From positions 430,014-494,013 of the forward strand of contig NZ_BSEN01000001.1 in assembly GCF_027921845.1 (NCBI RefSeq): a stretch of DNA of 64,000 bases, in the 5' to 3' direction. Numbering within the stretch: the first letter of the stretch is position 1; each line of letters opens with the position of its first letter. Below are positions 48,024-55,823 of the stretch, piece after piece. The notes beneath the pieces are model-generated. The model had not been told where the DNA came from. It saw only the letters and a program-made list of their open reading frames with translations, and searched no databases. The translations under genes were made by a program, and so were the position numbers. The stretch is from Leifsonia poae. Its GTDB lineage: Bacteria; Actinomycetota; Actinomycetes; Actinomycetales; Microbacteriaceae.

Positions 48024-48153
48024 CAGCTCGAACGAGCCTCCACGCCGGGGATTGCGCTCGCGGCGCCGATGGGTAGTGTTCGTCGGGAACCGGAACGCGA
48101 CGATGGCGTCGGGCCGACGGCGGCGTGCCGACGATGCGCAGGGAGAGTGCGAC

Positions 48154-48774
48154 ATGAGCTCGATCGTGGTTCAGGAATTCATCACGCTCGACGGAGTCAT
48201 CCAGGCCGGGGGCGGTCCGGATGAGGACCGCGAGGGCGGCTTCGAACTCGGCGGCTGGTCGATTGCGTACGACGAGGAGCACGACCCGTCCGGGGAGATC
48301 GGCGATTCGCTCGTGAAGGAGTGGGAGAGCCGCACGGAGGGGTTGCTGCTCGGACGCAAGACGTACGAGATCTGGGCCGGCGCCTGGGGCGTGTGGGACG
48401 AGAACGCTGACGGCGTGATGGGCGAGCTGACCCGCCGGTACAACCGCGTTCCGAAGTACGTGGCGTCGCGCACGCTCACGGAGGTTGGCTGGAAGAACAC
48501 GCAGCTGCTGGGTCCGGATGTTCCGGAGGCGGTCCGGAAGCTGCGCGCGGAGCCGGGCGGGGAGATCCGGGTGTGGGGAAGCGCGGATCTGATCGCGACG
48601 CTGGCCGAGCACGATCTGGTCGACGAGTACCGACTGATGGTCTATCCGCTGGTGCTGGGCACGGGCAAGAAACTGTTCCGCGATGGTTTCCCGCGCACCC
48701 GTCTCGCGCTCGTGGAGAACCGCGCGCTCTCATCCGGGGTCGTGGTCAACGTCTATCGACGCGCGACGGACTGA
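48154..48774 (+). CDS. Dihydrofolate-reductase-family (RibD C-terminal) protein
   Basis: A 206-residue protein of the RibD_C/YyaP-type dihydrofolate-reductase superfamily. The N-terminus SSIVVQEFITLDGVIQAGGG, the nucleotide-binding LLLGRKTYEIWAG and the C-terminal DEYRLMVYPLVLGTGKKLF are typical. It probably uses NADPH; the substrate is unknown. ATG 48154 is preceded by GGGAG; the longer upstream frame has no conserved sequence. Confidence 0.86.
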   Translation: MSSIVVQEFITLDGVIQAGGGPDEDREGGFELGGWSIAYDEEHDPSGEIGDSLVKEWESRTEGLLLGRKTYEIWAGAWGVWDENADGVMGELTRRYNRVPKYVASRTLTEVGWKNTQLLGPDVPEAVRKLRAEPGGEIRVWGSADLIATLAEHDLVDEYRLMVYPLVLGTGKKLFRDGFPRTRLALVENRALSSGVVVNVYRRATD

Positions 48775-48834
48775 GAAGCAGCCGGCTCGTCACCCGGCTC
48801 GGTGCGTCACCCGGGCTCAGTCGGGTCGCCGGGC

Positions 48835-49185
48835 CTAGGTGTACTCGCTCACTCGCTTCACGCGGGGCGCGCCCTCGAGCGCCTCTTCCCGCTCGGGACC
48901 CTCGTCGAGCACGAGGAGACCGGTGTTCGCGTTCGCGGTGTCGGTCAGTTTGGAGAGCCACTCGCGGCTCATGGCGGCGGGCCGGGGCCCGTCGAAGGTG
49001 AAGTGCAGCGGGATGGAGGCATCGAGCCAGATCGCGCTGCGGCCGTCGTCGAGGTCCTCCGGATGCTGCCACGTCATCGCGAAGCCCTCGCGTCGCCGCA
49101 ACTTGGTGACGATCACGATCTGCAGGTGCGCGAGCAGACGGTCGGGAAACTCGATCGTCGCGCCGTCATAGGTCAGGGTGCCCAT
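48835..49185 (-). CDS. DUF7882-like small protein
   Basis: A 116-residue cytosolic protein, convergent with the DHFR-like gene. A beta/alpha pattern is suggested by MGTLTYDGATIEFPDRLLAHL, WLDASIPLHFTFDG and TANANTGLLVLDEG. From memory, such Microbacteriaceae proteins carry the DUF7882 domain and are often mislabelled as ATP-dependent DNA ligase; no ligase motif is present. A very strong ribosome binding site precedes the ATG (GAGGAGATGAGGAC). Function unknown. Confidence 0.78.
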   Translation of the reverse strand: MGTLTYDGATIEFPDRLLAHLQIVIVTKLRRREGFAMTWQHPEDLDDGRSAIWLDASIPLHFTFDGPRPAAMSREWLSKLTDTANANTGLLVLDEGPEREEALEGAPRVKRVSEYT

Positions 49186-49344
49186 GTCCTCATCTCCTCT
49201 GTGGTCCGTGGGTCCGAGGGGATGGGGCTACGCCGCGAGCGAGGCTCGAGGCGACGTCCGGACAGATCCACCTACAGTGTGCGCGCTGACACTGTGAGAA
49301 GGGGCGTTTTTCCCAGAAATCTCTCGAACCAGGTTCCGCGGAGT

Positions 49345-49557
49345 TCAGCGGGCGAAGAGGCGCGCCCAGAAGCCGCGCCGGCGCTCGGGACGCGATTCGG
49401 GTTCACGGTCGGCCGGCACGAAGCCGACGATGCCGCAGCGCACGCAGTCGATGTAGTACTCGTGAACGGAGAGGTCGACGCCGACGTACGGGTTGCGGTG
49501 CAGGGTGGCTGCTCCCCCGCACTGCCGGCAGCGTGTGGTCGTGGGCGACGCATCCAC
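49345..49557 (-). CDS. 70-residue zinc-ribbon protein
   Basis: A small protein from GTG 49557 (GGAGGGAGAA 9-11 bases upstream). It has two Cys pairs, CRQCGG near residue 10 and CVRCG near residue 40, separated by an aromatic-rich strand region, which forms a classic zinc ribbon. The C-terminus is basic and aromatic (RRRGFWARLF). It may bind nucleic acid or a protein partner. Function unknown; it stands alone between two spacer regions. Confidence 0.72.
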   Translation of the reverse strand: MDASPTTTRCRQCGGAATLHRNPYVGVDLSVHEYYIDCVRCGIVGFVPADREPESRPERRRGFWARLFAR

Positions 49558-49620
49558 GGTGGTGGTTCTCCCTCCGGGCGACGCGCAGGTTCTCGTCGCC
49601 TCTGGCAGGATACGCCGTGC

Positions 49621-49680
49621 CGACGGCGCAGCCCGGCAACCCGCAGCGCGACGGCGCAACCCGCAGCGCGACGGCGCACC
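49621..49680 (+). repeat. 20-bp tandem repeat, three copies
   Basis: Three adjacent 20-nt units, the last two nearly identical (CCGCAGCGCGACGGCGCAAC / ...CACC), between the zinc-ribbon gene and the SDR gene. The 227-bp gap holds nothing else recognisable. Confidence 0.75.
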
Positions 49681-49784
49681 CCGGAACCGTTGACACGAGG
49701 TTCGCGCATCCAGCACGCTGGTGCCACGCGGGGCATCCGGCCGATCGACGCCGGTGACGAGCGAGTGACGGGAAGGCACCCAGG

Positions 49785-50585
49785 ATGAGCAGCTCACAAC
49801 GTACGGCGATCGTGACCGGAGCGAGCAAGGGGATCGGGCTGGCGGTAGTGAAGCGACTGCTGGCCGACGGCTGCACGGTGATCGCGGGGGCGCGCTCGTC
49901 GACTCCGGAACTCGATGCGCTGATCGCGGACGACTCCCACGACCCTCACGACGCGGGCGGCGGGGTGGAGTTCGTCTCGGCGGACCTGTCCCAGCCGGGC
50001 GCGGCGGAGCGGCTGGTGGCGGCGGCGGGTGACCGGGTGGACATCCTGGTGAACAATGTGGGCGCGACGACGAGCCGGGTGGACGGCTTCCTGTCGATCA
50101 CGGATGAGCAGTGGATGGCGTCGCTGAATCTCAACTTCCTGGCGGCGGTGCGGATGTGCCGGGCGGTGGTGCCCGGGATGCTCGCTGCAGGCTCCGGCGT
50201 GATCGTGAACGTGGCGTCGGTGAACGCGTTCCTGCCGGATCCGGGGGTGATGGACTACAGCGCGGCGAAAGGGGCTCTGCTGAACTTCGCGAAGGCGCTG
50301 TCGAAGGAGGTGGGACCGGCGGGCATCCGGGTCAATTCGGTGGACCCCGGGCCGGTGGCGACGGACCTGTGGCTTGGGAACGCTGGTGTGGCCCACACGG
50401 TGGGTGCGGCGAACGGGATCACGCCGGAGCAGGTGGCGGAGAATGCGCTCTCGTCGTCGGCGACGAAGCGGTTCACGCAGCCGAGCGAGGTGGCGGAGGT
50501 GGTGGCGTTCCTGGCGGACGAGCGCCTGCCGAACCTGACGGGGTCGGCGATCACGATCGACGGCGGACTCATCCCGACGCTCTGA
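49785..50585 (+). CDS. Short-chain dehydrogenase/reductase
   Basis: A 266-residue classical SDR. The NAD(P)-binding motif TGASKGIG is at 11-18, with NNVG at the usual place. The catalytic Ser-Tyr-Lys set is in VASVNAF and YSAAKGALL. The C-terminus (GSAITIDGGLIP) is typical. The Arg-rich cofactor region after strand 2 (GARSS) suggests NADPH. It is convergent with the operon at 50591-54187 (5-bp gap) and may or may not be related to it. Confidence 0.88.
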   Translation: MSSSQRTAIVTGASKGIGLAVVKRLLADGCTVIAGARSSTPELDALIADDSHDPHDAGGGVEFVSADLSQPGAAERLVAAAGDRVDILVNNVGATTSRVDGFLSITDEQWMASLNLNFLAAVRMCRAVVPGMLAAGSGVIVNVASVNAFLPDPGVMDYSAAKGALLNFAKALSKEVGPAGIRVNSVDPGPVATDLWLGNAGVAHTVGAANGITPEQVAENALSSSATKRFTQPSEVAEVVAFLADERLPNLTGSAITIDGGLIPTL

Positions 50586-50590
50586 GCAGA

Positions 50591-51301
50591 TCAGGCCAGC
50601 CCGGGCGCGAGGTCGGCCAGGTACCGCGCGTAGCCGCCCTCGACGCGGCCGATGAGGCGGCTCGAGGTGAGCACAGGGGCGTCCTCGGACTCGGCGACGA
50701 CGTGTCCGCCGGTACGCAGGCGACGCACGAGGTCGACGTCTTCGTCGGTCGCGGCGGCCAGGAAGCCGCCGACGCGGAGGTAGACGTCGCCGCGCACGCC
50801 GAGATTGGCGCCGTGTACGTGTCCGAGCGTGGAGCCGGGGCTGTGCGTCCGCAGCCACTCGGCGCGGCGCACGTCATCGAGCTCGCCGAGCACGGGGACG
50901 ACGGCCCCGACGAAGGCGTCGGCGCCGGCCAGCGCTGCGTCGAGATGGGCACGGAGCCAGGATGCGGGAACGGTGCTGTCGGCGTCGGTGGCGGCGATCC
51001 AGACGGAGGCGGGATCGTCGTCGATCAGCCGCAGCCCGAGGGCGGCACCATGGCCGCGCGCTCGTCCGACGTCGGCGAAATCCTCGTCGACCACGACGAC
51101 TTGCGGGAAACCGGCGGCAATGGAGGCGGAGTCGTCGGTGCAGCTGTCGAGCACGAGCACGATGGTCACGGTGACGGAGGGCACGGCGGCAGTCGGCACG
51201 ACGGCGCAGGCGTCGATGATGGAGCCGAGGCAGGCGGCGAGGGTCTCCGCTTCGTCGCGCGCCGGCACGACGACGAGGATGTGTCGCAGCGAGGTGGTCA
51301 T
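50591..51301 (-). CDS. Family 2 glycosyltransferase, last gene of the deacetylase operon
   Basis: A 236-residue GT-A-type glycosyltransferase. The N-terminal nucleotide-sugar region is HILVVVPARDEAETLAACLGS, the DxD-like motif is ATDADSTVP and the acceptor-side motif is GFLAAATDEDVDLVRRLR. No membrane helix is seen, so it is a soluble or peripheral enzyme. Its ATG overlaps the stop of the PIG-L/methyltransferase gene (ATGA). It transfers a sugar, or is a polyprenyl-glycosyl enzyme; the acceptor is unknown. It is likely the final transferase of the operon's product. Confidence 0.86.
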   Translation of the reverse strand: MTTSLRHILVVVPARDEAETLAACLGSIIDACAVVPTAAVPSVTVTIVLVLDSCTDDSASIAAGFPQVVVVDEDFADVGRARGHGAALGLRLIDDDPASVWIAATDADSTVPASWLRAHLDAALAGADAFVGAVVPVLGELDDVRRAEWLRTHSPGSTLGHVHGANLGVRGDVYLRVGGFLAAATDEDVDLVRRLRTGGHVVAESEDAPVLTSSRLIGRVEGGYARYLADLAPGLA

Positions 51302-52596
51302 CGGGGAGTCCCTCCGTCTGCCTGGAATACCTCGAGCACGAACTCGGCGTCGCGGTGCTCGACGACGGAAGCGAGCCCTGCGAGCCCTGCGGCGGCCCGG
51401 AACACGGCATGCGCCTGCTCGCCGCGCTGGGCGAAATCATCGGCCGCGCCCAGCCAGTGGCAGAGCACGACGACCCCGCCGGGCGCGAGAGACTCCCGGC
51501 AGCGCTCGATGGTGGTCAGCCACTCGTCGTCGGCGAGGTAGTACGCGACCTCGGAGATGACGATGAGGTCGAAGACACCCGCGGGCCAGGCGGAGGGCAC
51601 GTGCATCCGCTCGACCGAGACGCCCGGATGCGCCGCGAGCCGTCCCCGCGCGGTGGCGACGGCGGCGGCGGAACCATCGACGGCGACCACGGTGTCGCTC
51701 CGCTCGGCGAGCAGCAGGGTGGTCTCCCCGATGGAGCAGCCGAGCTCGAGCACGCGGCCGTACCGCTCGGCCGGAAGGGAGGCGAGCAGGAGAGAGCGTT
51801 TGCGTCGCTCGTACCAGCGGCTCCGCACGGCCCACGGGTCGTCGCTTCCGGCGTGCAGCCGCTCGAAGTGCGCGTCGCGTTCGCGCGCGGTCGGGTTCCG
51901 CTCCGGGCGGATGAGCACCTCGGGGCCGGTACGGACGATGTCGACGAACTCCTCGCTCAGCACTCCACCGGGATTGGCGGCCGACCGCAGCTGGGAGGGG
52001 AAGGCGTCGAGTGCGTCGTTTTTGCGGCGCCGCGCTTCGTCGGTCAGGGGGACGGCGAGCATCCGGGACCACGGGACGCCGTCGGGCTCGCCCCACTGCC
52101 AGAGCCAGATCGGGTAGAAGAGCACCTCTCGTGCGGCGAGTGCGGCGGAGGAGCCGACCTCGCGGCCGAGGGTGCGATGGTCGCCGTGGCGATCGGCCGG
52201 CCACGGCGCCAGCACGAGCACGCGATCGTCCGCATCGGCCAGAGCCCGGTCGATGCGGTCACGCAGGGCGGTCGCGTGGTGCTTGAGCGCGCCGTCGGGG
52301 AGATCCCAGGCTTCGACGGGCGATGCGAGGCCGAGCCGGCTCAGCGCGTCGGCCAGCTCGTCGGGCCGGCGGTCATCGCCGCTGGCGGTCGCCACGATGA
52401 TGCGCACGGGAACGCCGTGCTCGGCGGCGTGGGCGAGCAGGCCGCCGACGCCGATGGTCTCGTCGTCGGGATGCGCGGAGAAGACGACCAGCTCGCTCAC
52501 GGTGCCGACGTCGAACGGCGGCACGTCGCCCCAGCGCGGATCGGCCGCCCATTCGGCGGCGCCGGTGCGCGCGCGCACCGCATCGAACGTCACCAT
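51298..52596 (-). CDS. PIG-L family deacetylase fused to a SAM-dependent methyltransferase
   Basis: A 432-residue two-domain protein. The N-terminal half is a PIG-L/LmbE zinc deacetylase: HPDDE at 42-46 (VVFSAHPDDETIGVGGLL) and HGDH near 137-140 as the remaining zinc ligand. PIG-L enzymes remove acetyl from GlcNAc-like sugars. The C-terminal half is a class I methyltransferase with motif I VLELGCSIGETTLL and AVDGSAAAV. The fusion suggests sequential N-deacetylation and N- or O-methylation of one sugar. ATG 52596 overlaps the preceding gene by 7 nt; GTG 52593 would give a 4-nt overlap. Confidence 0.88.
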   Translation of the reverse strand: MVTFDAVRARTGAAEWAADPRWGDVPPFDVGTVSELVVFSAHPDDETIGVGGLLAHAAEHGVPVRIIVATASGDDRRPDELADALSRLGLASPVEAWDLPDGALKHHATALRDRIDRALADADDRVLVLAPWPADRHGDHRTLGREVGSSAALAAREVLFYPIWLWQWGEPDGVPWSRMLAVPLTDEARRRKNDALDAFPSQLRSAANPGGVLSEEFVDIVRTGPEVLIRPERNPTARERDAHFERLHAGSDDPWAVRSRWYERRKRSLLLASLPAERYGRVLELGCSIGETTLLLAERSDTVVAVDGSAAAVATARGRLAAHPGVSVERMHVPSAWPAGVFDLIVISEVAYYLADDEWLTTIERCRESLAPGGVVVLCHWLGAADDFAQRGEQAHAVFRAAAGLAGLASVVEHRDAEFVLEVFQADGGTPR

Positions 52597-53612
52597 GCGG
52601 GTCCGGCCTCGCCGCGGAGGTGCTCGAACAGCGAGACGTCGTCCGGCCCGCGATGGTATTGCGAGACGTAGAGGTCGAGATCGGCGTACCGGCGCGCGAT
52701 CGATTCGTCGAACGCGAGAGCCGCAGGGCCGAGGACGTCGCGGACGGCGCCGAGGACCTCGACGACGGTATCGGCGACCTGACCGCGCACGGTGTGCGCG
52801 AGCACGGCGGCGGCGTGCGGGTCCAGGCCTCCGGCGTCGATCACGTCGCCCGCGTGCGCCAGCTGGAGGCGCGCCCCCTCGAGGGCTCGGTGGAGCCGCC
52901 CGGCGGCCGCGGCCGCGAGCGGGCCCGCGCCATCCCGCCCGGCACGAGCCCGGAGCGCGGCGTACAACGGCAGGCAGCCGCCCCACCAGCAGGCGGCGAC
53001 GCCGATCGCGCCCCAGCGGAAGCCGGGACGGGTGAGATACCAGCCGGCCTCGCCGACGGGCTCCGCCACGGCGCCACCGAACTCCAGCGGGCCGCTCTCG
53101 ACCTCCGCCAGTCCCCGGGCGACCCACTCGACCGGTTCGGCGTGAACGCCCTGCTGCCGCAGGTCGACGCTGAACATACGCCTCTCCGCCGCGTCGGTGC
53201 GCGCCGTGATGAGGGCATCCGTCACCTGCGCGCCGAGCGAGCACCACGGCTTCACGCCGTCGAGCTGCCACCCGCCGGCGTCGCGCCGCTCGGTCGCCAG
53301 CAGGCCGGCACCGGGCGCCTCTGCTGCGAACACACCCCACGTGCGTCCGGCCGGCGGCGCATCGGCACCGCTCTCCCGGAGGATCGCGATGGCGTCGAGG
53401 TGTGGCTCGATCACGCGTGCTGCGGTCACGTCCGCCTCGGCGACGGCCGCGAGGAACCGGAAGCGCTCCGCGGTGCCGCCGGATGCCGGCTGCGGCCCCA
53501 GCGCGGCCGGATCCAGGACGCGCAGAGCGTCGAGCAGCGGCGCGACCCTCCCGCCGCACTGCTCGGCGGCGGCGAGGTACGCGCGCTGTTCGTTCGAGAA
53601 GGGCTGGGTCAC
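52590..53612 (-). CDS. Acyl-CoA-dehydrogenase-like flavoprotein
   Basis: A 340-residue protein of the acyl-CoA dehydrogenase fold, shorter than the usual ~380. The central beta-domain reads GVFAAEAPGAGLLATERRDAG and WQLDGVKPWCSLG. The C-terminal helical domain and QYHRGPDDVSLFEH end resemble the CoA/FAD-binding tail. The usual catalytic Glu position could not be identified, so it may oxidise a non-CoA substrate. GTG overlaps the dps stop (GTGA). In this operon it likely acts on the same sugar or lipid intermediate as the deacetylase (inference). Confidence 0.8.
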   Translation of the reverse strand: MTQPFSNEQRAYLAAAEQCGGRVAPLLDALRVLDPAALGPQPASGGTAERFRFLAAVAEADVTAARVIEPHLDAIAILRESGADAPPAGRTWGVFAAEAPGAGLLATERRDAGGWQLDGVKPWCSLGAQVTDALITARTDAAERRMFSVDLRQQGVHAEPVEWVARGLAEVESGPLEFGGAVAEPVGEAGWYLTRPGFRWGAIGVAACWWGGCLPLYAALRARAGRDGAGPLAAAAAGRLHRALEGARLQLAHAGDVIDAGGLDPHAAAVLAHTVRGQVADTVVEVLGAVRDVLGPAALAFDESIARRYADLDLYVSQYHRGPDDVSLFEHLRGEAGPAW

Positions 53613-54187
53613 CGGGCGGAGGGCGTCCGGTTCTCGGCGCTGACCATCCAGGCGTACTGCTCGAGGGTGGAGATGATCTCGTGCAGGATGTCGGCGGTGG
53701 TCGGGTCCTCTTCGTCGACGTCGTCGTGCACGTCGCGCATGGTGGCGACGGTGGCCTCGAGACGCTCGGTGATCAGGTCGACGACCTCGGCGGTGTCGAC
53801 CTCGCCGTTCGGGTACTCGGGCAGGCTTGTCGTCTTCGCGACGGTCGCACTGCGGCCATCCGGTGTCGCGTGCAGTGCACGCAGCCGCTCGGCGACGACG
53901 TCGCTGAACTCACGCGCCGACTCGACGATCTCATCGAGCTGCAGGTGCAGGTCGCGGAAGTTCTTGCCGACCACGTTCCAGTGCGCCTGCTTGCCTTGCA
54001 GGTGGAGCTCGATGAGGTCGACGTGCACCCGCTGCATCGCCGCGGTGAGCTCGGCGGAGGCGACGAAGCCGTGCTCGGCGTGCTCGCGTCGCGTGGACGC
54101 GGCTCCGGCGGTGTGCGCCTTCGCGGTGGTGGCCCTGCTTCGCGCGGTCTTCGTCGCGGTCTTCGTGTCGGTGTTCGTGGCTGCCAC
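53609..54187 (-). CDS. dps: Dps-type DNA-protecting ferritin-like protein
   Basis: A 192-residue Dps. The ferroxidase ligands sit in HWNVVGKNFRDLHLQLDEI (His, Asp and Glu). An unusual Ala/Thr/Lys/Arg-rich N-terminal tail of about 35 residues probably binds DNA. It stores iron and protects DNA from peroxide. GAGAGGACC precedes the GTG start. It is the first gene of the tightly overlapped operon. Dps at the head of a sugar-modifying operon is unexpected and may only share a stress promoter. Confidence 0.92.
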   Translation of the reverse strand: MAATNTDTKTATKTARSRATTAKAHTAGAASTRREHAEHGFVASAELTAAMQRVHVDLIELHLQGKQAHWNVVGKNFRDLHLQLDEIVESAREFSDVVAERLRALHATPDGRSATVAKTTSLPEYPNGEVDTAEVVDLITERLEATVATMRDVHDDVDEEDPTTADILHEIISTLEQYAWMVSAENRTPSAR

Positions 54188-54318
54188 GGTGGTCCTCTCG
54201 TCGTGGGCCGATCCTTGCGACCCGGCTCGTCAGCGACGGTAGGCCGTTCGGCGCACCCGGGGTACCGGGTTGCTTTTTCGACGATCAGTGCCAAGCGTCC
54301 CGACCGTAGAATGTGCGG

Positions 54319-54942
54319 ATGACGGCTGCCTCGATCCTCGCGTTCGCCGGGCTGTGCGCGGTCCTCGCGCTGACCCCCGGCCCGGACACGTTCCTCATCC
54401 TGCGCTACAGCCTGGTGCGGATGCGCGCGGGCATCGCGGCGTCGATCGGCTCGGCGATCGGGTCGCTCATCTGGGCGGCGGCCGTGGCGTTCGGGCTGGC
54501 GGCGCTGCTGGAGCAGTCGGCGGAGGCGTACCGCATCATCAAGATCGTGGGCGGCCTCTACCTCGTCTACCTCGGGGTCAGCGCGTTCCTCGCCTCGCGT
54601 CGCGGAGCCGGTCGGCTCGAGCTCGAGCCGCCGCGCGTCCGCCTGCACTCGAGCCTGATCGCGGGCGCGGTGTCGACACTGCTCAACCCGAAGGTCGGCT
54701 TGTTCTTCCTCGCGGTGGCGCCGCAGTTCATCCCGCAGGACGGCGCGGCCATCGGAAACACGATGCTCCTCGGCGCCGTGGACGCGCTGGTCGCGCTGGT
54801 CTATCTGGCGGTGGTGTCGGTGCTCGCGTCGCGTGCGGTGGTGTGGCTGCGGCGGCCCCGGGTCACGAAGACGCTCGAGCGGGTGTCGGCGGGCATCCTG
54901 GCGGCTCTCGGCGTCGGGACGATCGCAACCAGCATCGAGTAA
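54319..54942 (+). CDS. LysE/RhtB-family amino-acid exporter
   Basis: A 207-residue membrane protein with six predicted helices. The family start LALTPGPDTFLILRYSLV and GGLYLVYLGVSAF are clear. It exports an amino acid or derivative. Probably leaderless: a -10-like TAGAAT (54307-54312) lies 6 nt before ATG 54319, with no ribosome binding site. It is convergent with the DUF3263 gene. Confidence 0.9.
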   Translation: MTAASILAFAGLCAVLALTPGPDTFLILRYSLVRMRAGIAASIGSAIGSLIWAAAVAFGLAALLEQSAEAYRIIKIVGGLYLVYLGVSAFLASRRGAGRLELEPPRVRLHSSLIAGAVSTLLNPKVGLFFLAVAPQFIPQDGAAIGNTMLLGAVDALVALVYLAVVSVLASRAVVWLRRPRVTKTLERVSAGILAALGVGTIATSIE

Positions 54943-54980
54943 CAGAACGCGCGCGTGCTCAGGCGGCCGCGCTCGCGCGC

Positions 54981-55154
54981 TCAGGCGGCGTCGGCGTGCG
55001 ACTCGCGGCGCTGCAGCTCGGCGATCAGGGCACGGTACTGCGCAGGATCCATGCCGAAGGTGCGACGGATGGCCTCGTCTTTGACGGCGCGATCGGCCGT
55101 CTCGGGGTGCTCGGCTTCGAAGATCAGGAGGAGTCTCTCGCGCGGCGTCGGCAT
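54981..55154 (-). CDS. 57-residue DUF3263-like protein
   Basis: A short helical protein (MPTPRERLLLIFEAEHP ... FGMDPAQYRALIAEL). It resembles the DUF3263 family, small actinobacterial proteins with a helix-turn-helix-like FGM-type segment. It is the third gene of a run dipZ - DUF4232 lipoprotein - DUF3263 on this strand. It may bind DNA. The ribosome binding site GAGAG is moderate. Confidence 0.72.
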   Translation of the reverse strand: MPTPRERLLLIFEAEHPETADRAVKDEAIRRTFGMDPAQYRALIAELQRRESHADAA

Positions 55155-55190
55155 GCTCTCAGTCTGCGCCCGACCTCCGACATCCGCCGG

Positions 55191-55811
55191 TCAGCCGGCG
55201 ACCAGCGCCCCGACGCTCAGCAGCGAGGCCGTCGGCACGGTGCAGGCGGTGTAGTCGGTCGTCTTGATGAACAGCGACGCAGTCGATCCCGGCGGGTAGA
55301 CGCGGAAGCCGTCGGCGGTCTTGGGCTTGCATTCCTCCTCCGGGAGGTTTCCCGCCTGGGTGATCTTGAGGGGAGCCGACGCCTTTCCGCCCGGTGCGAG
55401 GGTCACGGTGGGATGCGGCGTGGAGCGGTCGAGCTCGGCGGACTTGCCGAGCTGAGTGCCGTTGCCGTCGCCCACGAAGGAGACACCCGGCCAGCCCTGC
55501 AGGTCGCAGGAGGACGAACCGTTGTTGGTGAGCACGATCGTGACGCCGATGCTGCCGGCTGCACCACCCGCGCCCGGGCCGATCGCGCCCGACAGGTCTG
55601 AGGTGGCGCACTGCCCGTCGATCGGGGTGGCCGTGCTCGTGCCGGTCGGTCGCGGCGTCGCGGTCGAGGTCGAGCTCGGCGACGACGAGTCCGACGCGGA
55701 GGGCGAGGGCGTCGTCGGCCCCGAGGTCGGTGACGAGCAGGCGGTCAACGCCAGGGCCATTGCCGCGGCGGCGATCAGGACGGACGCTCGGACGGGACGG
55801 GGAACGGTCAT
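55191..55811 (-). CDS. DUF4232 lipoprotein
   Basis: A 206-residue lipoprotein. The signal peptide ends at lipobox LTAC (Cys25), then a Ser/Thr/Pro-rich linker, then a DUF4232 beta-sandwich domain (VTIVLTNNGSSSCDLQGWPG, with a second Cys in ECKPKT and a third in YTACTV) probably stabilised by disulfides. It starts 12 bp after dipZ, so dipZ could serve its folding. Confidence 0.87.
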   Translation of the reverse strand: MTVPRPVRASVLIAAAAMALALTACSSPTSGPTTPSPSASDSSSPSSTSTATPRPTGTSTATPIDGQCATSDLSGAIGPGAGGAAGSIGVTIVLTNNGSSSCDLQGWPGVSFVGDGNGTQLGKSAELDRSTPHPTVTLAPGGKASAPLKITQAGNLPEEECKPKTADGFRVYPPGSTASLFIKTTDYTACTVPTASLLSVGALVAG

Positions 55812-55823
55812 TCCCCCATCACA

